A DNA stretch of 64,000 nt from contig JABCZK010000013.1 in the NCBI GenBank assembly GCA_013289695.1, positions 36,906-100,905 on the forward strand, in the 5' to 3' direction. A program made the position numbers and the translations under genes. The notes below the pieces were generated by a model, which made no database searches, was not told where the DNA came from, and saw nothing but the letters and a program-made list of their open reading frames with translations. Origin of the DNA: Acidobacteriota bacterium (GTDB lineage Bacteria; Acidobacteriota; Terriglobia; Acidiferrales; UBA7541). Positions 52,784 through 60,709 of this stretch are shown one piece after another (position 1 is the first letter of the stretch; the number at the start of each line of letters is the position of its first letter).

Positions 52784-54106
52784 TTACGCTGCGTTTTGCT
52801 GCACGACGGCAAGCTCTAAACTAGGTACATTAGGTACAACATCGGGGGTCTGAGGCGAAATCTCAAATCCCAAGCCGATTTTATCTGCCACTTCTCTTCT
52901 GTATTCCACATCCTCGCGGAGCTTCGAGTAACCGTCTGTCACGGACTCGTCCGCGTGGCCGAGCCAGAAACGAATGAGATCTTCTGGCGTTCGGTTTTTG
53001 CGGAGCCACGTCGTACGGAAACGCCGGAAGGCATGAAAGCCCGCTTTCGGTTGCCCCAACTTTTTCAAGGCGGGGTGCAAGCCACGTCTCAAGAGATTCG
53101 TCTGTGAGAAAGAATTCCCGTTCTTGTTGTTGAACAGGTAGCCGGAAGTACGCTTTCCCACATACTTCTTGAGCATCTCTGCTAGAGCAGGACAGATGTC
53201 CACGTCTCTGCGCCCGCCCTCGGTCTTGAGGAAGTCCTCTAACTTACCTCTGCGGACTTTCTGGCGAACGTATAGAGTTCTGAAGTCGTCCGAGATGTGC
53301 TTATCGACTTCAAGCCCCAATGCTTCTCCAGCGCGGAGCCCCGTTCCACCAAGCAGGGCACAAAACATCTGCTTGTACCCTTTGGAAGACGCGAGAATCC
53401 CGGTGATTACTTCGCTGGTGAAGTGGGGCGTGTTCTGCTTGCTCTTGTCCACCACTGGCATATCGACGAATTCGTGGTTCCATTTGCGAGGGAAGATCTG
53501 CTCGCCTTCCTCGTTAACGGCAGAAGCCACGACCGACTTGACGACCTGCGAGTAGGTGTTGACCGTCTTAGGTGAGAGGCCTCCCTTGACCATTCTTTCA
53601 ACCAGCCCCTTGAGAGCTAGATTCCCCACCGAAGACAGGGGAACATCTCCAAGGTTCGGAAGAATCCATATATCAAGGGCACCTTGCCACCATTCAACGG
53701 TTGCGGGAGCAATGGGCTTGCGCTTTCGTTGTTGCACGTGCTCGATCCACCATGCCGCTTGTTCACGAAACGTCACACCAAGGGAAACACCCTCCGCTTT
53801 GGCAAGGTGCTCTGGTGTATCTGCTCCGCTCGCGGCAATGATTTCTCTTGCTTTCCTTTCCCGCTCGGGTTTCGTCAGGCGTCCAGGACCAGAGATCGGG
53901 CATACCTTTTCGCTTGCATGCATTCGTTCCTCTCGGCCCGGTACGTCCTGCCAAAACCTGACCACGTAGTATTTACCTCTCACTTCAATATAACCACTTT
54001 GACCAGATCGGCGGCTCATGCTCTTGCCTCTTTTCCGCTTTTCTGGCGTCGCTTTCGCGACTGTATCAACGACATCGGCTGACAGCAAGTGTCTGTTCGA
54101 TTCCAT
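52784..54106 (-). CDS. Tyrosine recombinase/integrase
   Basis: This 440-residue phage-type integrase has an N-terminal AP2-like/SAM-like arm (SGYIEVRGKYYVVRFWQD) and a core-binding domain near residues 110-200. The catalytic domain shows Arg258 (GTGLRAGEALGL), His358-x-x-Arg361 (HAFRRFRTTW), His384 (LGHADES) and the nucleophile Tyr393 (VTDGYSKL). It recombines the element into tRNA-Pro next door. The ATG at 54106 gives the length above; an ATG at 54019 has a better GAGG signal and may be the true start. It is the first gene of the element. Confidence 0.95.
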   Translation of the reverse strand: MESNRHLLSADVVDTVAKATPEKRKRGKSMSRRSGQSGYIEVRGKYYVVRFWQDVPGREERMHASEKVCPISGPGRLTKPERERKAREIIAASGADTPEHLAKAEGVSLGVTFREQAAWWIEHVQQRKRKPIAPATVEWWQGALDIWILPNLGDVPLSSVGNLALKGLVERMVKGGLSPKTVNTYSQVVKSVVASAVNEEGEQIFPRKWNHEFVDMPVVDKSKQNTPHFTSEVITGILASSKGYKQMFCALLGGTGLRAGEALGLEVDKHISDDFRTLYVRQKVRRGKLEDFLKTEGGRRDVDICPALAEMLKKYVGKRTSGYLFNNKNGNSFSQTNLLRRGLHPALKKLGQPKAGFHAFRRFRTTWLRKNRTPEDLIRFWLGHADESVTDGYSKLREDVEYRREVADKIGLGFEISPQTPDVVPNVPSLELAVVQQNAA

Positions 54107-54156
54107 CGTGGCTGCTCAAAATCTGTCAAATTGCGGCATGTGATTCCGGCGCTTTG

Positions 54157-55068
54157 CTAGTGGCTAGGCTCGCGATTGCCCTCGTTCGCAGGAGCTGTCC
54201 CCGCACTGCGCGAAGATGTCTGGGAATTGAGTTCAGCTTGGGCCTTGGCAACTGTGCGCTGGGCATAGTCGTCGGGGTCGTACTTTTCGTGCGCCCGGAA
54301 CTCGGCAATGTCGCGCATGACCTCTTCGGGCGGGAGTCCCCGTGCCAGGGCGCGTTTAGCGTAAGCCCAGTCTCGCTCTGATTGGCTCAATTCACGAGGG
54401 CCTGACGCTGCGGTGCGCTCACGAGACGGATTCCATCTTCCTGGGCCAGAATCCACTGGGTCGGTGCGAAGTCTAAAATCTCGTGTGTGATAGGTGCGGT
54501 CTGTATGGGCGTGGACCACTACTTGAAAGTCCTCCTCGTACTTTTTGTTCGCGAAACCCGGAAGACGGAGCACTCTTGTCGAATCGGTTGCTGCGGGATC
54601 GCCATCGAATTCCCGCGCCAAGGCGTGCAGGAATGCTTCGGCTTGCTCTTGAGTGACTCCCTCGACCTTCCATATCACCTGAAATTTGTCGGGCGACGTG
54701 CTCAGGACGTAGCTTGGGGTCGGGACAAGATCCGACTGCTGGATGGCCGCGAGGGATTTGCTGCCGTCGTGGTCGAGGTCGATATAGAGATGCTTGATCG
54801 CTTGTATGTCATCCTTCGTTCGCGTGCGGGCTTCGGGTTTCAGCGGATTCATGCCGAGGTAGATGTCCGAGCCGTCTCGCTCATTCTTGTAGCGTAGCCA
54901 GTCCTGAAATTGCGGGGCCGCGATTCTTACAGCCGTGCTGATGCGCTGAAGAGTATCTCCGCGCCTTCGATTCCGCACTAGCACTGCCAAGCGGTCCGAG
55001 GGATCAAAATTCGCGCGAACGTAGTTTGGCGCGGTGATTTCGTTCTTGTCTGGGTTCTCAGTATTCAT
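54157..55068 (-). CDS. RepB-like DNA primase/replication protein
   Basis: This 303-residue protein has a primase-like core of the RepB_primase type (as in RSF1010 RepB'): HLYIDLDHDGSKSLAAIQQ, PSYVLSTSPDKFQVIWKVEG, and REFDGDPAATDSTRVLRLPGFANKK, with the Asp and Arg/His positions of that family. The C-terminal ~80 residues are charged and low complexity, partly helical (ERDWAYAKRALARGLPPEEV). Likely primes replication of the element after excision. Its ATG overlaps the stop of the VirB11-type gene by four bases. Confidence 0.82.
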   Translation of the reverse strand: MNTENPDKNEITAPNYVRANFDPSDRLAVLVRNRRRGDTLQRISTAVRIAAPQFQDWLRYKNERDGSDIYLGMNPLKPEARTRTKDDIQAIKHLYIDLDHDGSKSLAAIQQSDLVPTPSYVLSTSPDKFQVIWKVEGVTQEQAEAFLHALAREFDGDPAATDSTRVLRLPGFANKKYEEDFQVVVHAHTDRTYHTRDFRLRTDPVDSGPGRWNPSRERTAASGPRELSQSERDWAYAKRALARGLPPEEVMRDIAEFRAHEKYDPDDYAQRTVAKAQAELNSQTSSRSAGTAPANEGNREPSH

Positions 55069-56036
55069 GGCTTTTCTCCCTGATGCACATACATAGCGCA
55101 GTAGTCGAAAAGGTCGGCGTCCGGGTCGTAACTGTTGATTTCGAGGACTTCGGAGATGTACCGGCGTCCCGGTCTGCGCTCAAGCTGGATCACGACATTT
55201 AGTGAGTCAGCGATGTTCGTCTTGATGGCGCGATACGGCAGGTCCACGCCGCTCTGGAGCACGCAACTTGTGAATCGAGCGAGGCCCTGTTTGGCCGAGT
55301 TGGCGTGAATGGTTGAAAGCGTGCCAGAGTGCCCTGTGTTCAGAAGTTGCAATAGATCGAAGGCTTCGCCGCCGCGAATCTCGCCGAGGATTATCCGGTC
55401 GGGACGGTGCCGAAGAGCTGCCTTGAGAAGATCCCGGATCGCCACTGCCGGCAGGCCATTCTGAGCCTGCCGCGCTTCGAATCGGACGAGGTTCGGCTGG
55501 GCCAACTGAATCTCTGCGGTGTCCTCAATCAGAAGGACCCGATCATCCTGAGGTATGAATTTTCCGAGGATGTTGAGCATCGTCGTTTTGCCGGTCCCGG
55601 TTCCGCCGCTAATGAGGATGTTTTTCCGAGCGAGGACATACTCCTTGAGTCGATCTGCTAGATTGCCGTCGAGTGTTCCGGCTCTGATCAGATCGTCCAT
55701 TTCAAAATGGCGTGTATTGAACTTACGGATGGTCAATGTGACCCCGCTCAAACTGCACGGTGGGATGACGGCGGCAACGCGGCTTCCGTCGGGCAGGCGC
55801 GAATCGAGAATGGGCTTCGATTCCGAGATGTCATCACCCAAGCGGCGGGCAATGTTTTTCACAGCAACCATGAGGGATTTCTCGCCTAGAGACACGTCTT
55901 GTACTTGCCGAAGCATTCCTGCACGCTCAATGAAGATTCGGTCCGGGCCGTTCACCATGACCTCGCTGATCGAATCGTCGAGGATGAGGTGCTCGATTGG
56001 TTTCAGGAACGGAAGGATTATTTCGAATCCGTTCAT
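55065..56036 (-). CDS. VirB11/TrbB-type secretion ATPase
   Basis: This 323-residue hexameric ATPase has an N-terminal domain (IEHLILDDSISEVMVNGPDR), the Walker A at 144-151 (GGTGTGKT), an Asp box LLIEDTAEIQL, a Walker-B-like RIILGEIRGGEAFDLL and the His box TGHSGTLSTIHANS. It powers pilus or substrate steps of a type IV secretion system, at the inner membrane. TrbB and CpaF are the nearest types. The ATG at 56036 follows GGAG by 7 bases and shares TGATG with the coupling-protein stop; a GTG at 56039 adds one residue. Confidence 0.9.
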   Translation of the reverse strand: MNGFEIILPFLKPIEHLILDDSISEVMVNGPDRIFIERAGMLRQVQDVSLGEKSLMVAVKNIARRLGDDISESKPILDSRLPDGSRVAAVIPPCSLSGVTLTIRKFNTRHFEMDDLIRAGTLDGNLADRLKEYVLARKNILISGGTGTGKTTMLNILGKFIPQDDRVLLIEDTAEIQLAQPNLVRFEARQAQNGLPAVAIRDLLKAALRHRPDRIILGEIRGGEAFDLLQLLNTGHSGTLSTIHANSAKQGLARFTSCVLQSGVDLPYRAIKTNIADSLNVVIQLERRPGRRYISEVLEINSYDPDADLFDYCAMYVHQGEKP

Positions 56037-58033
56037 CACAGCTCTCCATCAGCGACTTGCTTGAAATAGGATTTGTTGGCGTCGTTGTAGTAGGGCTTCA
56101 GGTAGCAGAATGTCGGCGGCATTGGATTGAAGCCGTCGTATGCGATGGCAACGGACTGCGCGTTCTTTAGTTCGGTGAAGGTCTTCATGTCGAAACGGAA
56201 GTCGGAGTGGGGGTAATAACTCTTCGAGGCCGTAATATTGGCCTTGTGTGAGATGGCCTTGCCGGTGAGCAGGCTTACACTCGCATCGTGCCCGCTCTCG
56301 GAAAGGTTGTAGCTAACCTTGAGTTGGTCTTCCCGACCGCAGAGCTCGCTTGCCGTGCGAGCCGAGAAGTCGTCTGAGAGAGCCAGAAATATCTTCGTGC
56401 GGAAGGTCTGAACCAGCGTTCGCCAAGTCTCTCCTGGGAGCGCCGATTTCAGAGAGCTGATGCTCTGAGTAGCGATGATGGGGATGCACTTGGGTTGACG
56501 GGACAGACTGAAGAACTTCTCGTCGCCGGTCGGTTCGTTCTCTCCGACCGTGGCGAAGTGCTGGTATTCGTCGCACATGAAGAGGACCTGACGGAAGTGC
56601 TTTTCCTTATTGGCTTCGATGATGGGCACACGATTCAAAACGGCCCGCTCGAAATCGAGCTTCATCATGACGCCGAGGGCCTTCGCTAGACCGGGATTCA
56701 TTCCGATAGGGAAATTCAGGCAGCAGACCTTTCCGCTTTCTATGAGCCAACTGAATGACGGCAGAGGTTTGCCAAAGCGGTAGTCGGCGTTGGCCTTCGG
56801 GTCGTAGCACTCCGGCGGCGGGCAGAAGCTTCTTTTTACCGCTGGGTTGTCGTCGAACAGTGACAGGAAAACCGAGATGCCTTCGACGATAGAGGTTCGC
56901 AGTTTCGGCTCGATGCGCCGCCAATCGTTGTAGAACCAGCGCTTGACGGCTTGCAGTTGTTCGAGCCGGTCAGGATCGGCCTTATCGAAGCCTGATTCGC
57001 TGAGGTAATCGCAATCGATGGATTTGCTCTGCAGAAACCGCCGTGCTCCAGGAGTGTCTTTGGCTCTGTACATCTCGATGGGTTCATCGAGAGCGAACTC
57101 GAAGAGTTTCAAGTCGTCGAAGTGTGCTCTGTAGTCAGTCGCGGAAACGAGGAGGAAATAGCGTTCTTCGAGCCGCCTTTCCGCATCCTGAATCTTCTTC
57201 TCCAAAATGTCCGGGGAGATGGCGGACTCATAGACATCGAACAAGGTCACGTAGTCGAAGGCAACCTTGTGCAGAAGAATGATGAATTTGACAAGGTTTG
57301 TGTACGCCTGCTGCCAGAAGGGTTCCTTGCCCTTCCCGAATAAATTGTTCAGGAGCGACGCAATGCTGTAGGCCAGGGCATAGGCGTCGAGGTCGTTGTG
57401 AAGCGGGTTGTAACGGTATTGCGAGTCGAGACTAATCTCGATGTAGTCGTCCTCTCTGCCGTGCCGAGCTAGAATCTCTCTGATCCTGTGGCAGAAGTCG
57501 CCTTTCACTTCGAGAACGAGACCGCCAATCCTCTTTTCTTTGTCTCCAGCACAATAGGCAAAAATCTGCTCCGCGAAAGGGTACATGCAGCAACTCGTTT
57601 TTCCGGTCCCTACGGCTCCGAAAATGGCTATTCCGGTGAACAGTCCGCGCTCGGGTACGACCAGCCAGTGAGGGGCAGCTGCCGGTACAGTCTTGCGGGG
57701 GTTGTGAACCTCGCCCAACACGATAGACAGATCAGGACGCTCGCGCGGATCGGGGTAGGCCGGCAAGCGTCCCGGCCTAATGCGTTGCGGAATCTTGAGC
57801 GCGAAGATGTAAAGACCTGAGAGCAAGACCGAGTAGCCGATGTAGGGAGTGGTGTAGAGGAAAACGACGTAGGAATACTTGAATCCGAGGAACACGGGCC
57901 GCGCCCAGACAAACATCAACTCGAAGAACAGGTTTCCCTCGGGGAAAGGCATCTTTATATAGAGGACCATCCCTGTCGCCGCTGCCAGGAGGCAGGCAAC
58001 AAAGTTCTTCGAGTTGAGAATCCGTTGGATCAT
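56036..58033 (-). CDS. Type IV coupling protein (VirD4/TraG/TraD-like)
   Basis: This 665-residue membrane ATPase has N-terminal TM helices (about 12-28 and 45-80), then a nucleotide-binding domain with Walker A at 139-146 (GAVGTGKT) and a Walker-B-type FMCDEYQHFATVG. TraG/VirD4-like segments include ATQSISSLKSALPGETWRTL and TKIFLALSDDF. Such proteins bring the relaxosome to the secretion pore. It overlaps VirB11 and the small upstream gene by one to four bases. No relaxase of a classical Mob family is visible nearby. Confidence 0.9.
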   Translation of the reverse strand: MIQRILNSKNFVACLLAAATGMVLYIKMPFPEGNLFFELMFVWARPVFLGFKYSYVVFLYTTPYIGYSVLLSGLYIFALKIPQRIRPGRLPAYPDPRERPDLSIVLGEVHNPRKTVPAAAPHWLVVPERGLFTGIAIFGAVGTGKTSCCMYPFAEQIFAYCAGDKEKRIGGLVLEVKGDFCHRIREILARHGREDDYIEISLDSQYRYNPLHNDLDAYALAYSIASLLNNLFGKGKEPFWQQAYTNLVKFIILLHKVAFDYVTLFDVYESAISPDILEKKIQDAERRLEERYFLLVSATDYRAHFDDLKLFEFALDEPIEMYRAKDTPGARRFLQSKSIDCDYLSESGFDKADPDRLEQLQAVKRWFYNDWRRIEPKLRTSIVEGISVFLSLFDDNPAVKRSFCPPPECYDPKANADYRFGKPLPSFSWLIESGKVCCLNFPIGMNPGLAKALGVMMKLDFERAVLNRVPIIEANKEKHFRQVLFMCDEYQHFATVGENEPTGDEKFFSLSRQPKCIPIIATQSISSLKSALPGETWRTLVQTFRTKIFLALSDDFSARTASELCGREDQLKVSYNLSESGHDASVSLLTGKAISHKANITASKSYYPHSDFRFDMKTFTELKNAQSVAIAYDGFNPMPPTFCYLKPYYNDANKSYFKQVADGEL

Positions 58034-58272
58034 GCTGTTTTCCGAATGGCCCCGGCGTCACTGAGGGGCTTGCTCTGCGCGGTGATTTTCTGCTCCGCCC
58101 GCCACTTTCTGTATTCCGGGTCCCTCCAAAGAATCTTTTTCAGGACAGAGTTCGCCACATGGTCGGGCGTGCATTCGACGAATCGGGCGTAGTCGTCCAG
58201 CAGCTCGTTCGTTGGCTGTTCTAGCTTGATCGAACGGCTGACCAGCTCTGGTGGTTTCTTGATGTAGGCCAT
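58030..58272 (-). CDS. Small putative ribbon-helix-helix-type accessory protein
   Basis: This 80-residue protein starts at the ATG at 58272 after GGAAA. Residues 11-55 (LVSRSIKLEQPTNELLDDYA then RFVECTPDHVANSVLKKIL) read as a strand plus two helices, the layout of a ribbon-helix-helix domain; MetJ/Arc or TraY-like proteins bind oriT this way. The C-terminus is basic (EQKITAQSKP). Overlaps the coupling protein gene by four bases. The DNA-binding role is inferred from fold and from the adjacent inverted repeat. Confidence 0.68.
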   Translation of the reverse strand: MAYIKKPPELVSRSIKLEQPTNELLDDYARFVECTPDHVANSVLKKILWRDPEYRKWRAEQKITAQSKPLSDAGAIRKTA

Positions 58273-58313
58273 TTTCCTTTCCTCCTGTGGTTCAGTTTCT
58301 TGCTCGAAATCCT

Positions 58314-58437
58314 GGACGCGGCCACATGTGTCACGCGCTGCGCGTGACTGAGGCGGGAGCGACCCCACGAATTCCAGTGACGCACCGTGCGTCAAAGGGT
58401 GGGGTCGCTCCCGCCTCATCCGAATTTGGCCGCGTCC
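58314..58437. repeat. Nested inverted-repeat array (possible oriT or cis-acting element)
   Basis: Four perfect inverted repeats are nested or side by side. Outer: 58314-58324 with 58427-58437 (11 bases). Hairpin: 58330-58338 with 58340-58348 (9 bases, one-base loop). Large stem: 58349-58368 with 58399-58418 (20 bases). Inside it, a hairpin: 58378-58385 with 58387-58394 (8 bases, one-base loop). The right arm overlaps the 3' end of the next gene. No T-tract follows, so a simple terminator is unlikely. Confidence 0.85.
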
Positions 58438-59555
58438 TTCCGGGCTTTCTCGTCACGGGGTATCTCTCTTGTTTCTCTTGAGTTCGCTTCAGCCAAGGGC
58501 TGAAGCGCGAAATCTTTGCTCCTGAAGCCTGGTACTGAAGAGCGCTTCAGCGTCTTCCATGCAGCACCATCGTCGCGGCGATTGCCTCTGACGAGGAACG
58601 TTTGAAAGCCTGCCTTTCGGTTAGGAGTGGCTGCTTGAAACTGTCGGCGCACATCATCGTCGGTGAGTTTTCCCGAGCACCAAGCCGCGTGAAGAGAATC
58701 GAAGCGGTCGCCTTGAAACCGGCGTGTTGCATCGTTCAACCACTCGATCTCGTTGTTCGAGAAGAGCGCGTACTTCTTCAGGTCCCACGCTTTCCGAAGA
58801 CGGAAGTACCGCAGAACATCCGCCGCAATCTCTGTTGAAATCGGTGCCTTTACCACCGAGGAGAAGCATTTCTCCGCATCGGCAAAATGGACCGAGGAAT
58901 TCGATATCAACAAGAAGTGGAATTCGTTCAGTTCTTGGAAGAGCGGACGATAGGCATTCAGGTGGTTCGCAAAGCCCGCGACACTGGGGTAGCCGGGGTC
59001 TACGTACGACAACGTGACCACAGGGGAGAAAGGGGCGCGTGACGAGTCAAGGAAGAGGGGGTATTTGTCGACAAAATATCGGAGTGTTGGCTCGCAGCTC
59101 GAACTGCCTTCGTAAGTCTTGGTGGGAAGAGAAGTCTTTGGAAGCCCAAGCTCCTTGCAGAAATACCCAACCTTCTGCTCTTCCGTTTCAAGGTAATCAT
59201 ACTGTTGGTTAGCGATGACGAAATCGAGCAGCACGAGCCGGGTCCTAATGAATTCGACCGAGTGTCGGCGGCGGTTACGAAGATTTTCCTTTCCGATTTC
59301 AGCATATAGCTTCTTCGAAAAGAGGTGATAGACACCGCCAGTGTCTTGGTATTCGCGCCAGGTTGCATGGCCCCGGCTTTCGAGCTTCTTCGAGAGCTGA
59401 TCCGTTCGGTAGCCCCAACTGGCGCCGGTCAGGTCCAGGAACTGGCGCGGAACGAAGTACCCAGAATGCGTTGCCACGATATAGAGAAAACGGGCTTCGT
59501 CCGCGGTATAGCCGAGAGCTTTGATGGCAGCGATATCGTGCTCTGCGATCTTCAT
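58416..59555 (-). CDS. Winged-helix-type protein of the element, unknown function
   Basis: This 379-residue protein begins with a helix-turn-helix-like part (EHDIAAIKALGYTADEARFL, then VPRQFLDLTGASWGYRTDQLSKKLESRG). It then has mixed alpha/beta with FIRTRLVLLDFVIANQQYDY and LSYVDPGYPSVAGFANHLNA, similar in layout to the Replic_Relax neighbour but without recognised catalytic motifs. Its ATG overlaps the stop of the replication-relaxation gene by four bases. I do not recognise the family; control of replication or transfer is a guess from context. Confidence 0.65.
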   Translation of the reverse strand: MKIAEHDIAAIKALGYTADEARFLYIVATHSGYFVPRQFLDLTGASWGYRTDQLSKKLESRGHATWREYQDTGGVYHLFSKKLYAEIGKENLRNRRRHSVEFIRTRLVLLDFVIANQQYDYLETEEQKVGYFCKELGLPKTSLPTKTYEGSSSCEPTLRYFVDKYPLFLDSSRAPFSPVVTLSYVDPGYPSVAGFANHLNAYRPLFQELNEFHFLLISNSSVHFADAEKCFSSVVKAPISTEIAADVLRYFRLRKAWDLKKYALFSNNEIEWLNDATRRFQGDRFDSLHAAWCSGKLTDDDVRRQFQAATPNRKAGFQTFLVRGNRRDDGAAWKTLKRSSVPGFRSKDFALQPLAEANSRETREIPRDEKARKDAAKFG

Positions 59556-60487
59556 AGGTTGAGAATCTCCGCCGTCAGTTCGCGATGGTCGAGCACACGC
59601 CGCAATCGGTCGGCGTCGCTGCGCGAAGCGTAGAGGGAGAACCCCGCACGGACTTTCTCGGCCAAGTGGCCTGGGCGGTAGTGCTCGGTCGCAAGTTCGA
59701 GGTCCACGCGGGCTATTTCTCCCTCGCGTGTCTCGTACTCAATGCGGAGGTCGGGGACGGGAATTTTCTCGCCCACAACTTGGAGGGCGTGACGAGATGC
59801 GATTTCTTGTCTGGATTCAGTCCCGAACGTCGCAAAATCCCGGTTGAGCTTCTTCTTCAGTTCAAAATCGAGAACGACGCGGAGATTCTTTCCTCCTTGG
59901 TCGAGGATTCTGCTCGCCTCTTTCTGATAAAGCCGGTAGATGTCCGCGTCGTGGTTCGTTTCCTTCGGCTTGACGAAGCCGTAATAAGTGGACTGGCCAT
60001 CGGAAGCGAAGCGGTTTGCGCGGAGCAATCTGTGCCCTTCCTTCGTCAGGGTCAGCATCTCGCGGCGGCTCGCTTCCGGTCCTTCAAATGCCTCTTGCCG
60101 GACGAGGCCCTGCTGCGCGAGATTCCGAATGTCGTGCTCCATTTCTTCCCGATGATCCTGATAGGCATGTGTCGCGAGGTCTTCGGTGGCAATCACACGG
60201 AACTTCCCCAACTCGCTGAGGGTATGTACTTCAGACTCGCGCAACCGGTACGCCCGATCCCGCTCATAAAACACGGTGCGCAGGTCCTGGGACCGCGCAC
60301 TGTCGGGGCGAGCGTCGCGCGGGGTCGCAGTGTCCCGATCAATCTGAGGGTTTCCGCCTGGGCTGTGGCGTGGCTCGGGGTGCTTCGTTTCCGGTTCAGG
60401 AGTTCGCCCACGGGAGGCAGATTCGTCCGTTCGAAGATCTTCAAATTCACCGGGCGTGAAATCACGGGACATTTCAGTGCTCTTCAT
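59552..60487 (-). CDS. Replication-relaxation family-like protein
   Basis: This 311-residue protein has a charged N-terminus (about 70 residues, low complexity) and then a winged-helix region (RESEVHTLSELGKFRVIATEDLATH, in pieces such as LSELGKFRVIATEDLATHAY; IRNLAQQGLVRQEAF). A C-terminal restriction-nuclease-like beta core follows (VVLDFELKKKLNRDFA, PVPDLRIEYETREGEIARVD). This matches the Replic_Relax (RLX-like) proteins of plasmids and mobile elements. Which catalytic residues act is unclear. It starts right after a GGAGG. First gene of the downstream operon; 222 bases before it hold no gene. Confidence 0.7.
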   Translation of the reverse strand: MKSTEMSRDFTPGEFEDLRTDESASRGRTPEPETKHPEPRHSPGGNPQIDRDTATPRDARPDSARSQDLRTVFYERDRAYRLRESEVHTLSELGKFRVIATEDLATHAYQDHREEMEHDIRNLAQQGLVRQEAFEGPEASRREMLTLTKEGHRLLRANRFASDGQSTYYGFVKPKETNHDADIYRLYQKEASRILDQGGKNLRVVLDFELKKKLNRDFATFGTESRQEIASRHALQVVGEKIPVPDLRIEYETREGEIARVDLELATEHYRPGHLAEKVRAGFSLYASRSDADRLRRVLDHRELTAEILNL

Positions 60488-60709
60488 CCTCCATCGGGGG
60501 CGGTACCGGCGAGTGGCCCGCCGTGACCTGTTTCGTGCCTTAGGAGGCTGGAGCGGATGGCAACGCGTGTGACAGGAGAGAAGTTGGCGACTGGCGCAGC
60601 CGTGTGCTAGCGCAGGCCGACTCAGAGACTAAATGGAAGGCGACATCTATGGTGGCTTATTACCCTCTCTATTGACAGCGCGGAGGCGACAGAAATTATC
60701 TCCGCCTCT
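60488..60709. other. Spacer with possible promoter of the replication genes
   Basis: 222 bases between the helicase gene and the replication-relaxation gene. It contains a small GAGGCG/CGCCTC inverted repeat (about 60686-60710, loop about 14), which could mark the end of the restriction module transcript. I cannot fix a promoter. Confidence 0.35.

Noticed and set aside
58330-58418. CRISPR-like repeats
   Set aside because: The structure is nested inverted repeats without regular spacers or cas genes.
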